Source: Telmatactis stephensoni
Taxonomy: Eukaryota; Cnidaria; Anthozoa; Actiniaria; Isophelliidae
Assembly (NCBI GenBank): GCA_029948255.1
Contig: JALIZF010001912.1
Location: 868,001 to 932,000 of the forward strand
Length of the DNA: 64,000 nucleotides
Reading direction: 5' to 3'
Shown here in pieces: positions 23,801-34,771 of the stretch (position 1 is the first letter of the stretch; each line of letters opens with the position of its first letter). A model generated the notes under the pieces. That model was not told the origin of the DNA and ran no database searches. It was given only the letters and a program-made list of their open reading frames with translations. The translations under genes and the position numbers were made by a program.

Positions 23801-24596
23801 AGGAAAGTCCAGCCGTCGTTCATGTGATTGTCAGTGACTGCCAAAGATGCCTCAAGATTGACGTGAAAAGACCGGAGTGCTTTAATAGATTTCTATAAAA
23901 GGTCAAAGTACCTCTAAACATAGTAAAATTACTATTATATTTACATGATATACACCTCTTCGACGGACCAGTGGCATAGTGTACAAGGATACATACATAT
24001 CGAAATATAGTCAATTTAAATACATTACCTTTCTACAAACAATTGACTGAGACACGCGTTGCATGATGTGATATGTTGAGTTGTTTGTTTTTGTGTTTGT
24101 TTTTGTTTGTTTGTTGAAATGCTTTGCGACCGCTAGCCGCAAAGTGGCTCATGTCAGCGCGATCTGAATTCATTCCATTCCATTGGAATGATTTCATTCC
24201 ATTGGAATGATTTAGTAACGTAACCATATTATTTCCTATACAAAACGCGACGTCGCCGACGTAAAGAAGAGGATATTATAAAATAGGCTATGATATAACG
24301 CGCGCTCTGATTGGCCAAAGGACGCGTGTCGCGTGTTCTCTATGAGAACACACAGCACGCGCGCACACATTTTCAAACTTTCTCCGACGAAAAAAGAAAA
24401 TAAACTTCAATTGTATTTTATAAAAGAAATAGAAAACGAGGCAGTGTGCTATGTTGAATTATAGAAGCACGCGGGAATTGTAAGATTGTATTGTATTGTA
24501 ATTTTATTGTAAGTGTAATTGTATTGGTCCTACAAAAACGTGTCCTCAGATTCATTTTCTTCAAAAAGGTTACTATTTGGATGTATCGAAATTATA

Positions 24597-24855
24597 ATTG
24601 CCCTATCGCATAATGACGTCACAGTTTGTTTACATTGGGGATAGATACTCAGAAACAGTGGAAATTGGGACCTATTAATATTCCTTTTCGAAGTAGAACT
24701 TCAATGTATCGAGTTTTGATATATATCATGTATCAGTGATTGCTCATCTGCATTTTATTTGATATGCAATCACTCTGATCCCCTCTGGCGACCATAATCC
24801 TTAGCATCAAAACAATAGAATGTTTTGGTGTGACGTCATTATGCGATAGGGCAAT
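24597..24855. mobile_element. MITE with CCCTATCGCATAATGACGTCA ends
   Basis: ATTGCCCTATCGCATAATGA at the left and its reverse complement TCATTATGCGATAGGGCAAT at the right. TGACGTCA lies inside each end. It is nested in the composite repeat. Confidence 0.8.
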
Positions 24856-25330
24856 TGGTGCCTTCCTATTTTCCCTACTTTCTTTTTTCCTTCTCAAACA
24901 ATTCCAATTTCTAAATTTATTGCTGTAGCAGTATATCCCAATTCCTAAGCCTGAAAATCATTGTGCTCAGAGAAACGACGGATTATACTCTACTAGCATT
25001 CTTAAAGTCTATTCCTACTCTTCCTCCGACACAATATTCGATTTAACTTAAATTTTCTTTATTATTAGCTTCTAGTTTTTTTTCCTTTCTTTTTCTTTTC
25101 TAGTTATTATTCCTAATGATATTAAGACAACTTTAGTAACGTGTAAATATTGTAATATCATTGTAAAATATTTGTAGATTTGTGCTTCTCTTATACTTTA
25201 AATCTCATCTTAACCTGCCTAGACTAGATTTTTCTATTTGCAGGTTAGATGAATTAATGTAACTATTCAGTAATTTGTGTAAATAAACTTGAACTTGAAA
25301 CTTGAAACTAAACTTGAATTAAGACGAGAG

Positions 25331-25403
25331 AATTTTAATTTTAATTTTAATTTTAATTTTAATTTTAATTTTAATTTTAATTTTAATTTTAATTTTAATT
25401 TTA
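25331..25403. repeat. (TTTTAA)n hexamer array
   Basis: About 12 near-perfect copies of AATTTT. It encodes a meaningless Phe-Asn run in one frame. It interrupts a repeat that is contiguous at 29.0 kb. Confidence 0.9.
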
Positions 25404-25667
25404 AAAGTGTTAGGAGAAGCACAAGGCGTAGCTCTACACTAGAGCAGCTTTATCATGACTCTGAAAAAAGTCTCAGCTTTTAGAATCTCAGAATCAATTT
25501 AATATTCATTATACGGAATAATCATATGACCCGCGCATATTTCCCGGCTCGCGCGTTCGCAATAAAACCTTCTCAAGAGATGACGTGATCGGGGCCGTAC
25601 GGCTTTGCTCAAGAGGGCTGTAAAAACCCGTATGGCGTATTCCAGACTTTTTATAGCCAAAAACAAA

Positions 25668-25712
25668 ACAAAAACAAACAAACAAACAAACAAACAAACA
25701 AACAAACAAAAA
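25668..25712. repeat. (CAAA)n microsatellite
   Basis: Tandem AAAC units. Confidence 0.85.
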
Positions 25713-26073
25713 ACCAGGTCATATGATAAAATGCTTATTGACCGAGTTTGGTCGGGTCGGACGGGAAAATAGAGAGCTTAAGCAGGAGACGTTTTTGTCA
25801 ACGCGGACGTCACCGCAGTGTACGTTCTTCTTCATCCGTTTGCCATCATAGATGATGTGTACGTTTTCGTTAAGCAGAAGGTCAGTTAAGGCTTTTTCAC
25901 CTTCTACCAAGAACAGCAACCTCATCTATGAGGGTGAACGGATGAAAGAAAACGCGCGTATGACGTCCGTGTTGACAAAAACGTCTGTACGGACCTCGCG
26001 CGGCATAACGTCGAGTTAAATGTTTTCCCGTCTGGCTCTCCCACTCGATCAATAAGTACATATTCTGATAGAA

Positions 26074-26304
26074 CTACGTGTTGTGTCTTTTTAACAGTGT
26101 TAGAGAAAGCACGATTAAAAGCTCAAAAATTTCGCAGATTGAAAGTATAGACATGCCAACGAACAAACCCAATTGACCGCCAATGTCACTGACAAGACTG
26201 TCGAACTGAAAGAAAAAATAAGGAAATTACTGTGAAATCAAAAAAGAGAAAAAGAAAGGAAAGATAAAAATAGAAGACAAAGAAAGAAAGAAAGATAGTA
26301 AGAC

Positions 26305-26346
<42 letters not shown>

Positions 26347-29300
26347 AAAGGATGGATGAATGGAAGGAAGGAAGGAAAGAGGGAAGGGAAAAGGAGGACG
26401 GAAACGAGAAATAGTAAAGAGACTGAAAGGAAGAAAGGGGAGGAAAGGAAAAAAAGATCACCCTTAATACGAATGACTCACTTCGTAAGCCTCCGTCTCG
26501 CGTTCGTTTTCAACACGAAACGTCTTGTAAAAAAACTTCACATGAGCCAAGTTTTCTCTATAATACAATACAATACAATAGATCAAAGGATTACGGCCAC
26601 GGAATCGTTCTTCAAAGTACAATTACTATTTCTTGGCTACAAGTTTAGATATTCTCGAGTTTTCACATTTTTACTTTTGATCCTTTAATAAATGTTACAC
26701 AGCAATAGTTTTATAGAGTTAAGCTTTCAAAGATTTATTTTACCTCGCTTTTTGTAATGTGTATGCAACCCTTGCAACCGAACTAATATTCCTGGTTTGT
26801 TGGTAAAAGTATTTCTAATAGAAAAAGAGATTGCAAAAGTCATTTAAAGAACTGTATGCTAAAAATAAACATTTTTTATTTAGTACTTTAGACATCACAA
26901 TTTTAAAGATTTTCTTCCGAATTTCGAATCCATATTTAAAAAATGAATTAAAATGAATTAATTTCAGTCCATGCACGAAAAGCCTCAAATCGGACGTTTT
27001 TGCCATATTCAGTTGGAGTTCAGTTGTTTTGAAAAGCTGCCTCTGCAAGACAGAACTTTCACTTAGAGTTCACAACTTGCTATATATGAGTATGTCCAAT
27101 TTGAGGCTTTTTAGACATTAAAGGAAATTTATGATAATTTATTCCTCATGCTTGATGTCCTTTCAAAACTATATTAAAAACTTTATCATTTTTTAAACTA
27201 TATATTCGAAATTAAGAAGAACTTTCAAAATTGTGATTATGTTTAGCTAGAACGCAATTCTCCTTAAGTAAAGTTTCCTCATTGAGAAATACTGTTTAAA
27301 TATAGAAGTATAGTAAGCACGTGATTTCTTACCCAGTTCGCCTCGGTTGGCCATACAGAAGATGACGTTCTGATTAAATATTCGGTTTCACTACGACAAG
27401 AAGACAAGCAAAACTATTAATTTGGATAGAGTAGATTTCGTACGACTGTGAAAAGGGCACCACACGTACACAGTCACAGCACGGTTACGGCAGAAATTTT
27501 GAATGTTTTTATACACATCACGGCAACGACATGGTCACGACACGGCGCGGTCCGTTTCACACCCATACGAAAGCTGTTCGGCTAGGAAGTACAAAGTGTG
27601 CTAAAATCTGTTCCAAATATTCCTTTTTTGCTTTCATCCTCCCCATCATTTTTCTAATAATTTGTCCCTAATTTATTGTTGTTTTCTGTCGATCATTTGC
27701 TGTTGTTGTTGATATTGCTTTTCGTTTTGAATATTATGGTTGTTTTGTTTGTAATTTTGTTCCAGGTTGTCAGTCGACAATTGTTGAATGAATGAATGAT
27801 AACTTTATTTATGCACGCTTGCCCCAACAACTTGAGCTGATTTCCACAGGGGGCGTGTGTTGTTTTCAGTTATGGTATTTGTTAGTTTTTAGTTATTCAA
27901 GTTGAGTTTTCATAATCGAGTTGCTGCAGCTGGTATATTACGTGCAAGGCGAAGTGCAACCACATGACGCCAAGTTGCGATTATCAAAACCCTCAGACAT
28001 GTTTTGCATACATCTTCCTGAAATAAATAAAATGAAATTATGAATGTACCTTGGCAAAACTCCAAATCAAGAAAAGACAAGGAAAGCGAAGGAATCCGTA
28101 AAGCATTTTTGAACATTTTTTCAGCAATCGGAGCGATCCTAGCAATTGTACGGCGACTATATAGAAACCAAGCAATCAAGGAGTTTGATCGCTATTGTAG
28201 TGTGGTGTGGTGTGGTGTGGTGTGGTGTGGTGTGGTGTGGTGTGGTGTGGTGTGGTGTGGTGTGGTGTGGTGTGGTGTGGTGTGGTGTGGTGTAGTGTGT
28301 AGTGTAGTGTAGTGTAGTGTAGTGTAGTGTAGTGTGTAGTGTGTTGTGTAGTGTGTAGTGTAGTGTAGTGTAGTGTAGGGCGTAGTGGTAGTGTAGTGGT
28401 AGTGTAGTGTTAGTGTAGTGTAGGTAGTGTAGTGTAGTGTAGTGTAGTGTAGTGGTAGTGTAGTGTAGTGTAGTGTAGTGTAGTGTAGTGTAGTGTAGTG
28501 GTAGTGTAGTGTAGTGTAGTGTTGTAGTGTAGTGTAGTGTAGTGTTAGTGTAGTGTAGTGTAGTGTAGTGTAGTTGTGTAGTGTAGTGTAGTGTAGTGTA
28601 GTGTAGTGTAGTGTAGTGTAGTGTAGTGGTAGTGTAGTGTAGTGTAGTGTAGTGTAGTGTGGGTAGTGTATGTGTAGTGTAGTGTCGTGTAGTGTAGTGT
28701 AGTGTAGTGTAGTGTAGTAGTGTAGTGTAGTGTAGTGTAGTGTAGTGTAGTGTAGTGTAGTGTAGTGTAGTGTAGTGCAGTATTGTGGTGTAGTGTGACT
28801 GCTACTTGAGTTACTACTGCTCGCATCGTGCAAATTTCAATAGAGGGGGGCATTGGGACTTGCGGTGATGCGGTTTCAGGCAATATTTTGCACGGTATTT
28901 CGATAATTTCACATACTTGTAGAAATAGAAAACGAGGCAGCGTGCTATGTTGAGTTATAGAAGCACGCGGGAATTGTAAGAAGACGAGAGAAGTGTTAGG
29001 ACAAGCACGAGGCGTAGCCGAGCTGTTCTATTTGTTAATCAGAAGTAGCAGAAAGTTGTTAAGAAAATATACTCATAGCCCTTCTTATAAACTTTTTAAT
29101 TTCGGAATTTAAACGTACTATACTTATTTTTTGGTGAATTTTTTTCAGTTTATCTAAGGCTTGCTTTCATAATTTTGACCTCGTTCGCGCGCGCTGAATC
29201 GCAATGAATTCTGGGAAACTCCACGAAGGTGAATCTCTCCGACAAAAAGTGTAATACAAATTAAACTACAACTGGTTTTAGTACCATTGACTAGTTTCTA

Positions 29301-32300
29301 TTGTATACATACTCTGTGTATCGTTAAACGAATCGCAGGCTGGATGTCGGTTGAACTCGGGTGGAATACATTTGCAGCTGTTTAGGTTTTCGTGAACCCA
29401 GCACGTTTTCAAACATGCCTGAATACATCAAATATAACTACTTTTGAGTCATTAATATAAACACTATGTAAACACTACGTAAAGATCTTGTAAAAAGCTA
29501 TTGAAAAGCTACTTTTGAGTCATTAATATAAACACTATGTAAAAACTATGTAAAGATCTTGTAAAAATCCATTAACATAGGTATGGTACTTTTACAGAGA
29601 TTTTGCATAGAGCAGTTTTCGTATGAGTGTGAAACGGACTGCGTTGTGCCGTGATCGTGTCAGTGCCGTGATGTCTATAAAAACATTCGAAATCCCTGCC
29701 GTAATCGTGCCGTGACCGTCGGGCCGTTTTAATTCACCGTCGTACGAAAACTGATCTAGTTTTTAGATTAAAGCCTCTCAATAACTTACTCGGACGGAGT
29801 AAGACATTCCTTCATAAATGACTCTGGTGTCTTCAGGTTGACACCCTTCTTCATTGTGGGGTGTTGACAAACGATTCGTTACTTTCTAGTAGATAAATAA
29901 ACGAACAAACAAACGTACACATAAATAAATAAATAGATAAACAAATGAATGAATCAATGAATCAATCAATCATTATAGGTATTTATGGTGAAAGGTGGCT
30001 TGGATACAGAGATATACAGATCGGCCGGGGATACCATGAAGTCGCAGTGTTAGCAACTTTTTCTGGAATGATTGTGCGCAATACAGAGTTCCACCGCGTG
30101 CGTCCACCACTGGAACAGTCACACGCAAGTTGCAAGTTGCATGTCGATTGTCTAACATTAGAGTGATTTAGCAAACACGACGCGACGCTAAAACAGGGAT
30201 TTAGATGACGAATTTATCACATTCGTTCGTTGTATGACTAGCGTGACAACGTCGCGACGCTACGTTCACGACGCCATTTCACTTGTTTTCCGCGTCCTTT
30301 TCTTGACGTCGGCGACGTTAACGGTGATTTCGAACAAAGTTCGTCAGCGCGCGCGGCGTCCTCTTTAACGTCGCGTCGTGTTTGCTAAATCACTCTATTC
30401 ATCTTCTAGATTCTAGATCAGAAAATTCTTTATACTTTTGGTTTGAACGTTTTTGCACGCGTGTGTGTTGCAGGGGTGGGCATACGGTGCAACTGTGTTG
30501 CGCGCGCAGTATTACAGGGATAGTTGTATCGTGTGAATGAGTCTTAACCTGGAAGGTACCTTACGAAAAGCGATATTGGTTGACAATCCAGGGGAAATAG
30601 CCAAACCGTCTTCGTATGGAAAGGGCATGATCTCCTTTTTGTGAACTAAAGCAACAAGTCCAAGGTATGGCGAGAGATTACCAATGTATTCATCACTTTC
30701 CACGTTAAGAGTTAATAATAAGACTGCAAGCAGAAACGAAACGGTAAAATAGAATCTAATTAGCATAAATCCTTGATACCTCACGAGTATAGAGTTCATA
30801 CGAAGAAATATTGCACAGTCAACTATTTACATGGAATACAATCGTTACTGAAATTTTCAAATTTGGACTAGAGGCACTTTAACTAACATCTTACCACCGG
30901 AATCACCCACTTCAGCAGCATACTGAGTGTCGTTGTCTTCCTTGGCGTTGAATGTAAAACAGTTGCCATACGGCAGCAAGAAAAAATGAAATAATCTGCC
31001 AGTAATAAAAAATCATAGGTTAAGCCAAGTAAACTTCCGACAAAGATATCTGGTCGAATTATTTATATAATGTATAATAACTTGAAGGTAAGGCACTATA
31101 TTTAGCGTCGGTAGTTCCTTCAGCTGTGTGCTTGTCTCCCAGGAAGCCGACGGTGCGCTCTTTGACTTCCTCTTTCCATCAGTGCTCCGTTTTTAGGGTA
31201 TTTAAAGCTACCTAAAGCTACCACAGAATGGAATGAAGTTCAAACAAGTGTGTGACTGGGAATCGAACTCGGACCTCTCGCTTCAGAAAGCCGCGCAATA
31301 ACCAACAGAGCTACACTTGCTCCTTAACTATTTGTATATAACGTGCGGTTTAATTGGTCGATTACCGTGTGTTATTACATTACACACGCACGAAAGACGT
31401 CACAGTCTTACGCACGCTCTGATTGGTTGAAATATTTAGATAAATATTATATATGCAAACAAATAAATTGCATTTTTTTCCTTCGCTCTACTCTAATAGA
31501 TGCACCAAAGTCGTCAAAATGTGGTGAGAACAACAGTCACACTACTCGACTTCGTATCGTGGTGTACTTTTTGCTCCACATTTTGACGTCATCTGTGCAT
31601 CTATTAGAGTACAGATGCACGTAAAAATGGAGTCTATTTGTTAAAGATTTACTGCCTTTTACAACTTTCGCCTTTCCAGATACATCTAACAATAAAGTCT
31701 TCTTGTTGGTGACCAAGTCTTGCTTTTTCAGTTTCGTTAAGACTGTTGATAAAGGCGTAGAGCTTTTCTTTCAGCACTGTTATATAATACAAGACGCAAC
31801 GGTTAAAGAGGACCACCTCAACAAGAGGAATAACATGAAAACAAAAACTGATAGTAAATTTCATTAAACTGCATGTACTGGCTTGCGTGAGTGGTTTACG
31901 AGTTTTGTGCATGGACGAGTATTAGTCCAGACGCTGGGCCCTCCTTCGCCGCTCCTCTTTTTCATTTGGAAAAAGAGGAGCAGCGGAGGAGGGCCCAGGG
32001 TCTAGACTAAGACGTGTATTAGCTCAAAGGCTCACCATCTGCTGGGCGATACGTTAATACGCTTAAATAAACAAAGTTCTCAATTTGGTGTATTAAATTC
32101 ACCGTTTTTTCCTCACTTGCGTTATAAAGGTAAGATTGGAAAGCATCAAGCCAAGCTAGATACAGATAGATGTTTACTTCTTTGTAAAGGTTGACTCACT
32201 GTACTTACGTCTTTCATCCAATCCGTGCAACGTACCATTAACTAGCTGAAAATTAAAATATGCAAAAAGCTAAATTTATTAAGAATAGAGAGAAGAAGCG

Positions 32301-33657
32301 AGAAGGGAAGAGGAGAGGAAAGAAGAGGAAAGAAGAGGAAAGAAGAAGAAAGAAAAGAAGAGAGGAGAATAGAAGGTAAGGGAAGAGAAGAGAAGAGAAG
32401 AGAAGAGAAGAGAAGAGAGCAGAGCAGAGCAGAGCAGAGCAGAGCTAGCCAGGAGAGGAGATCAGAAGAGACGAGACGAAGACGAGAGGAAACGAGATTG
32501 ATCAGGAGACGAGAGAAGTGGAGATGGGACGAGATTGGGGGAGCTAGTCACCTGTCTTAGTTATTTTATTCCAATTTTCAAGTCATATATTTTCTTAGCA
32601 GGAAGTTTTCATAAGCTATGAATTTTTACAAAGACGCATTCAATCGAGTTCATAATTTGAATTAAAAACACATCTTTCAGGATCCATTTCATTATTTGAA
32701 TTAAAAAACCCATATCTTTCAGCTGGCTGTCGCGCTGCTTCAATCTCGATACAACTACCTAAACTCTTCTCCTCGTTTCATGCACTTTGTTGAGAATTTT
32801 CGCAACCAATCAAATTTCACAGCTATTGGTTACAGTTATCGGCAAAATTTATTTGCTGAAGGTTTAAACACAAAAAAGTTACAAAGCACATTCGCGCATT
32901 CAGTCAGTTTTTATAAATGACACGATCGATGGAAGAAAACAAAATTCGGAGTGTCAAAGGTTCACTCAAGTCAACACAAGTTATTACAAGTTCACGCTTA
33001 CAGACGTAATTTAGATGGTATGTACATGGCACTAGGATCATCCTAGCACCAGGATCATCCTAGCAGGCGAATCATCCTACCTGCCATACATTTACTGCAT
33101 TCTGTTCAGTAGGATGATCCTAGTACTCGAAGTGAAGACACAAATTTCCATGTAAACAGAATGCAGTAAATGTATAGCAGGTAGGATGATTCGCCTGCTA
33201 GGATGATTCTAGTGCTAGGATGATCCTAGTGCCATGTAAACACCCCCTTAAATCCAGTCTTCCGTCGTTTTGCAATCTACATTGAAAAATGCATTATCGG
33301 AATTCGTTTTCTCGCACTTACCACATCCATCTCATTCATAAAGGCACTATTCATTAGCTTCGATCGCCGTAAGGAGTTCAGATTGCAGACTGTGACGGCG
33401 GGAAACTCAAGTCTGTGGTAGACTTTCCACTGATTTCTGATTCTGACAGGGTATTCCAAGTACAGATTCACTAGAACATTTATCTCGTACATCACATAGC
33501 CGTAAGATGCGAGCAGGAGAGTAAGCCATATAATTCGTCTTCGAAAACCAATTTCGGGTTTAGTGTGCTTCCAGATGGAATGAATTGATGTGTTTTCTCC
33601 AAAATTGACAAGTATTTCCCTCCAAGTTGAGTTTTCGCTTGGTTCTTTTTCTTCCAT
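26074..33657 (-). CDS. DEG/ENaC family sodium channel, ASIC-like
   Basis: Minus-strand exons: 33657-33322, 32245-32209, 31776-31653, 30995-30895, 30723-30560, 29885-29790, 29418-29313, 28017-27942, 27390-27333, a tentative 27042-26996, then 26557-26482 and 26205-26074. Phases all match, giving about 450 residues. The short N-terminus has a TM1 near residues 42-64, then the degenerin motif FPAVTVCNLN (85-94). The Cys-rich extracellular domain has GNCFTFN, SPGLSTNI, CGCTSPC and VWPTE. TM2 is preceded by SDIGGQLGLFVG, with GMS (424-426) at the usual G-x-S selectivity-filter position, and the cytoplasmic tail is very short. Such channels are trimeric, amiloride-type sodium channels gated by protons, peptides or force. 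The ligand cannot be read here. Only the tentative exon, with donor GTCCGA, is weak. Confidence 0.9.
26300..26345. repeat. (GATA)n microsatellite
   Basis: About nine GATA units in the last intron of the DEG/ENaC gene, within longer purine-rich sequence. Confidence 0.9.
27427..27595. mobile_element. MITE family B copy, DEG/ENaC intron
   Basis: TAGAGTAGATTTCGTACGAC at the left and CCCATACGAAAGCTGTT at the right. The interior alternates CACGGCA and GTCACG blocks and ATTTTGAATGTTTTTATA, the reverse complement of the family core. Confidence 0.7.
27776..27860 (-). mobile_element. Retroelement 3' tail fragment
   Basis: On the minus strand it reads AATAAAGTTATCATTCATTC followed by ATTCAACAATTG, a form typical of 3' ends of truncated non-LTR elements. 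Nothing else of the element is seen. Confidence 0.4.
28196..28797. repeat. Pentamer satellite (GTGTG)n then (GTGTA)n
   Basis: About 600 bp of five-base units. The first 100 bp are GTGTG units, then about 500 bp are GTGTA units with occasional one-base slips (GGTAGTG, GTTAGTG). It lies in the DEG/ENaC intron between exons 29418-29313 and 28017-27942. Long open frames over it, such as the minus-strand Tyr-Thr-Thr-Leu-His frame, are artefacts. Confidence 0.95.
28919..29025. repeat. Interspersed repeat matching 24.4 and 25.4 kb
   Basis: AGAAATAGAAAACGAGGCAG through GGCGTAGCCGAGC. It is the uninterrupted form of the composite repeat at 24.3-25.4 kb. Confidence 0.75.
29606..29765. mobile_element. 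MITE family B, intact copy
   Basis: Ends AGAGCAGTTTTCGTATGAGT and CGTACGAAAACTGATCTAG are inverted. The core is GTGTCAGTGCCGTGATGTC, then AAAACATTCGAAATCCCTGC. About 155 bp, the best-preserved copy for defining the family. Confidence 0.8.
30160..30396. mobile_element. MITE family C, intact copy
   Basis: Ends AGAGTGATTTAGCAAACACG and CGTGTTTGCTAAATCACTCT are perfect inverses, with ATT on both outer sides. The GC-rich interior is full of GACGTCG and CGACGC motifs. 237 bp, no coding capacity. Confidence 0.85.
31084..31323 (-). mobile_element. tRNA-derived SINE (family 2)
   Basis: The minus-strand head has an A-box-like TAGCTCTGTTGGTTATTGC and a B box GAGTTCGATTCCC. It is followed by a body with AGCTTTAAATACCCTAAAAA and ending GGAACTACCGACGCTAAATA. 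The same body without the head is at 36786-36900. Confidence 0.7.
31330..31645. mobile_element. Foldback MITE, family A copy 3
   Basis: The left part has CGCACGAAAGACGTCACAGT and CTTACGCACGCTCTGATTGG. Arms around TACTCTAATAGATGCACC and its inverse TGCATCTATTAGAGTACAG flank TTTTGACGTCATCTGTGC. It lies beside DEG/ENaC exon 3 (exon 31653-31776), 8 bp from its donor side. Confidence 0.7.
31923..32009. mobile_element. Short hairpin MITE
   Basis: TAGTCCAGACGCTGGGCCCTCC and its inverse GGAGGGCCCAGGGTCTAGACTA flank GCCGCTCCTCTTTTTC and its inverse. About 87 bp, nearly all stem. Confidence 0.75.
32280..32530. repeat. Purine-rich (AGAGA/AGGAG)n repeat
   Basis: Strand-asymmetric GA-rich repeat with an (AGAGA)n part near 32385-32420 and (GCAGA)n near 32415-32445, in DEG/ENaC intron 1. 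Confidence 0.85.
33023..33238. mobile_element. Large foldback with internal GGATCATCCTAG repeats
   Basis: TACATGGCACTAGGATCATC at the left and its inverse GATGATCCTAGTGCCATGTA at the right. Arms extend over about 80 bp to CATTTACTGCATTCTGTT. The arms themselves contain short palindromes (AGGATGATCCTA), so the whole unit is palindromic at two scales. Confidence 0.85.
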
Positions 33658-34362
33658 GTTGTCGCCTTCGGAGGGGCAAATGAGAAAGTGAAAATAGATT
33701 TTGAAAGCGTATTATATTCCGAATCAAGCTGATAATTTTAATTAAAATTTCGTATAATAAAGTTAGTCATGGCATTGGAACTATTGTTGTGGAGATTTCA
33801 TCGCGGAGTTTTGGTGAGAAGACTGTCATCGAATTAATTATTAAAGCAATTCCCAATCCCAATGAACAATATGTAGTTGTCTTTTCGTTAGTGTTTTTTT
33901 CGATTGATATGAATTGTAATTTCAGTTATCATAAATAATGAATAAATAAATCATCAATATACCTGGAGTTGAGTTCAATCCATTGTTAAGAGCGTCATTG
34001 TACACGTCGAGCAAATTTTTCGTGGCAAGTTTTCGAATTCTATGCCCCTTTAATTTAATTTTCCATGTTTACTTGACTACGTGCCTGCAATGAGTTTCGG
34101 ACAGCGGCTGACTTAAATCCATCAACACGAACACTGTGTGAAACGCTTTGATGAAGCTAAGACCGGAGAGCTAAAACATAACCAGATTTTGTTTGAAAAT
34201 TCGTCTCCTTTGTTTAATGATCTCTTTACCAAGGCAGGATTGATCAGTTATGACGTCATTCAATATGGCCGCTGCTATAGGTTTTGTTGGGAATCAATAA
34301 CGATATTGATCAATTTGATCAATTCTAAACTTTGAACTTTGAATTTTGGACCCGAAATACTG
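33658..34362. other. Intergenic between DEG/ENaC and WASP-like genes
   Basis: Both neighbours are on the minus strand. This stretch must hold the DEG/ENaC promoter and 5' UTR. It is AT-rich. I see no exon. Confidence 0.45.
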
Positions 34363-34482
34363 CTAGGTCCTTCATATATGGTACATTATAATGGGTCCTA
34401 TTGTATATAACATAATAATAATAATAGTATTTCGCTATATACAATAGGACCCATTATAATGTACCATATATGAAGAACCTAC
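34363..34482. mobile_element. Near-perfect hairpin element
   Basis: Left arm TAGGTCCTTCATATATGG and on to TGGGTCCTATTGTATATA, and a right arm that is its inverse with one or two mismatches, about 48 bp each, flank an (ATA)n loop. Confidence 0.85.
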
Positions 34483-34716
34483 CGAAATACTGGAGTCTCT
34501 GGTTCTGGGAACGAAAATCCGGGTTCGAGACTGCTGGGAGAATTGAAATCCATTTTTTTTATTACAAAAAATACAAATACATTTCATAAATACATAGACG
34601 AATAATTTATGCGTACAAAGTTGGAACCACTACTAAAGACGCGTCTAATCCGGAAGTAGTTGTAAATATCAGACCATTTTTTCATTTATAGACTTTTTTC
34701 ATTGTTTATTAGCAAT

Positions 34717-34722
34717 TTTATT
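34717..34722 (-). promoter_or_regulatory. Poly(A) signal candidate for WASP-like gene
   Basis: AATAAA on the minus strand about 50 bp past the stop codon at 34772. Confidence 0.5.
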
Positions 34723-34771
34723 TCAAATATGTAATAAGTTATTTACAAATTTTTGTTTCATTTTAATGCTG

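Larger units (their letters stand above)
24280..25450. mobile_element. Composite repeat carrying an 830-bp insertion
   Basis: The segment 24424-24487, then 25319-25330 plus 25403-25440, matches 28919-29025 as one continuous sequence, with 24488-25318 absent from the second locus. The left flank has ATAACGCGCGCTCTGATTGG. The inserted part ends AATAAACTTGAACTTGAAAC, a retroelement-like 3' tail, and contains a hairpin MITE at 24597-24855. Confidence 0.65.

Noticed and set aside
25289..25483. 64-residue frame with Phe-Asn repeats
   Set aside because: It translates the (TTTTAA)n array.
28192..28883. Open frames of 213 and 112 residues on the minus strand
   Set aside because: They are translations of the pentamer satellite (Tyr-Thr-Thr-Leu-His type repeats) with no real protein sequence.
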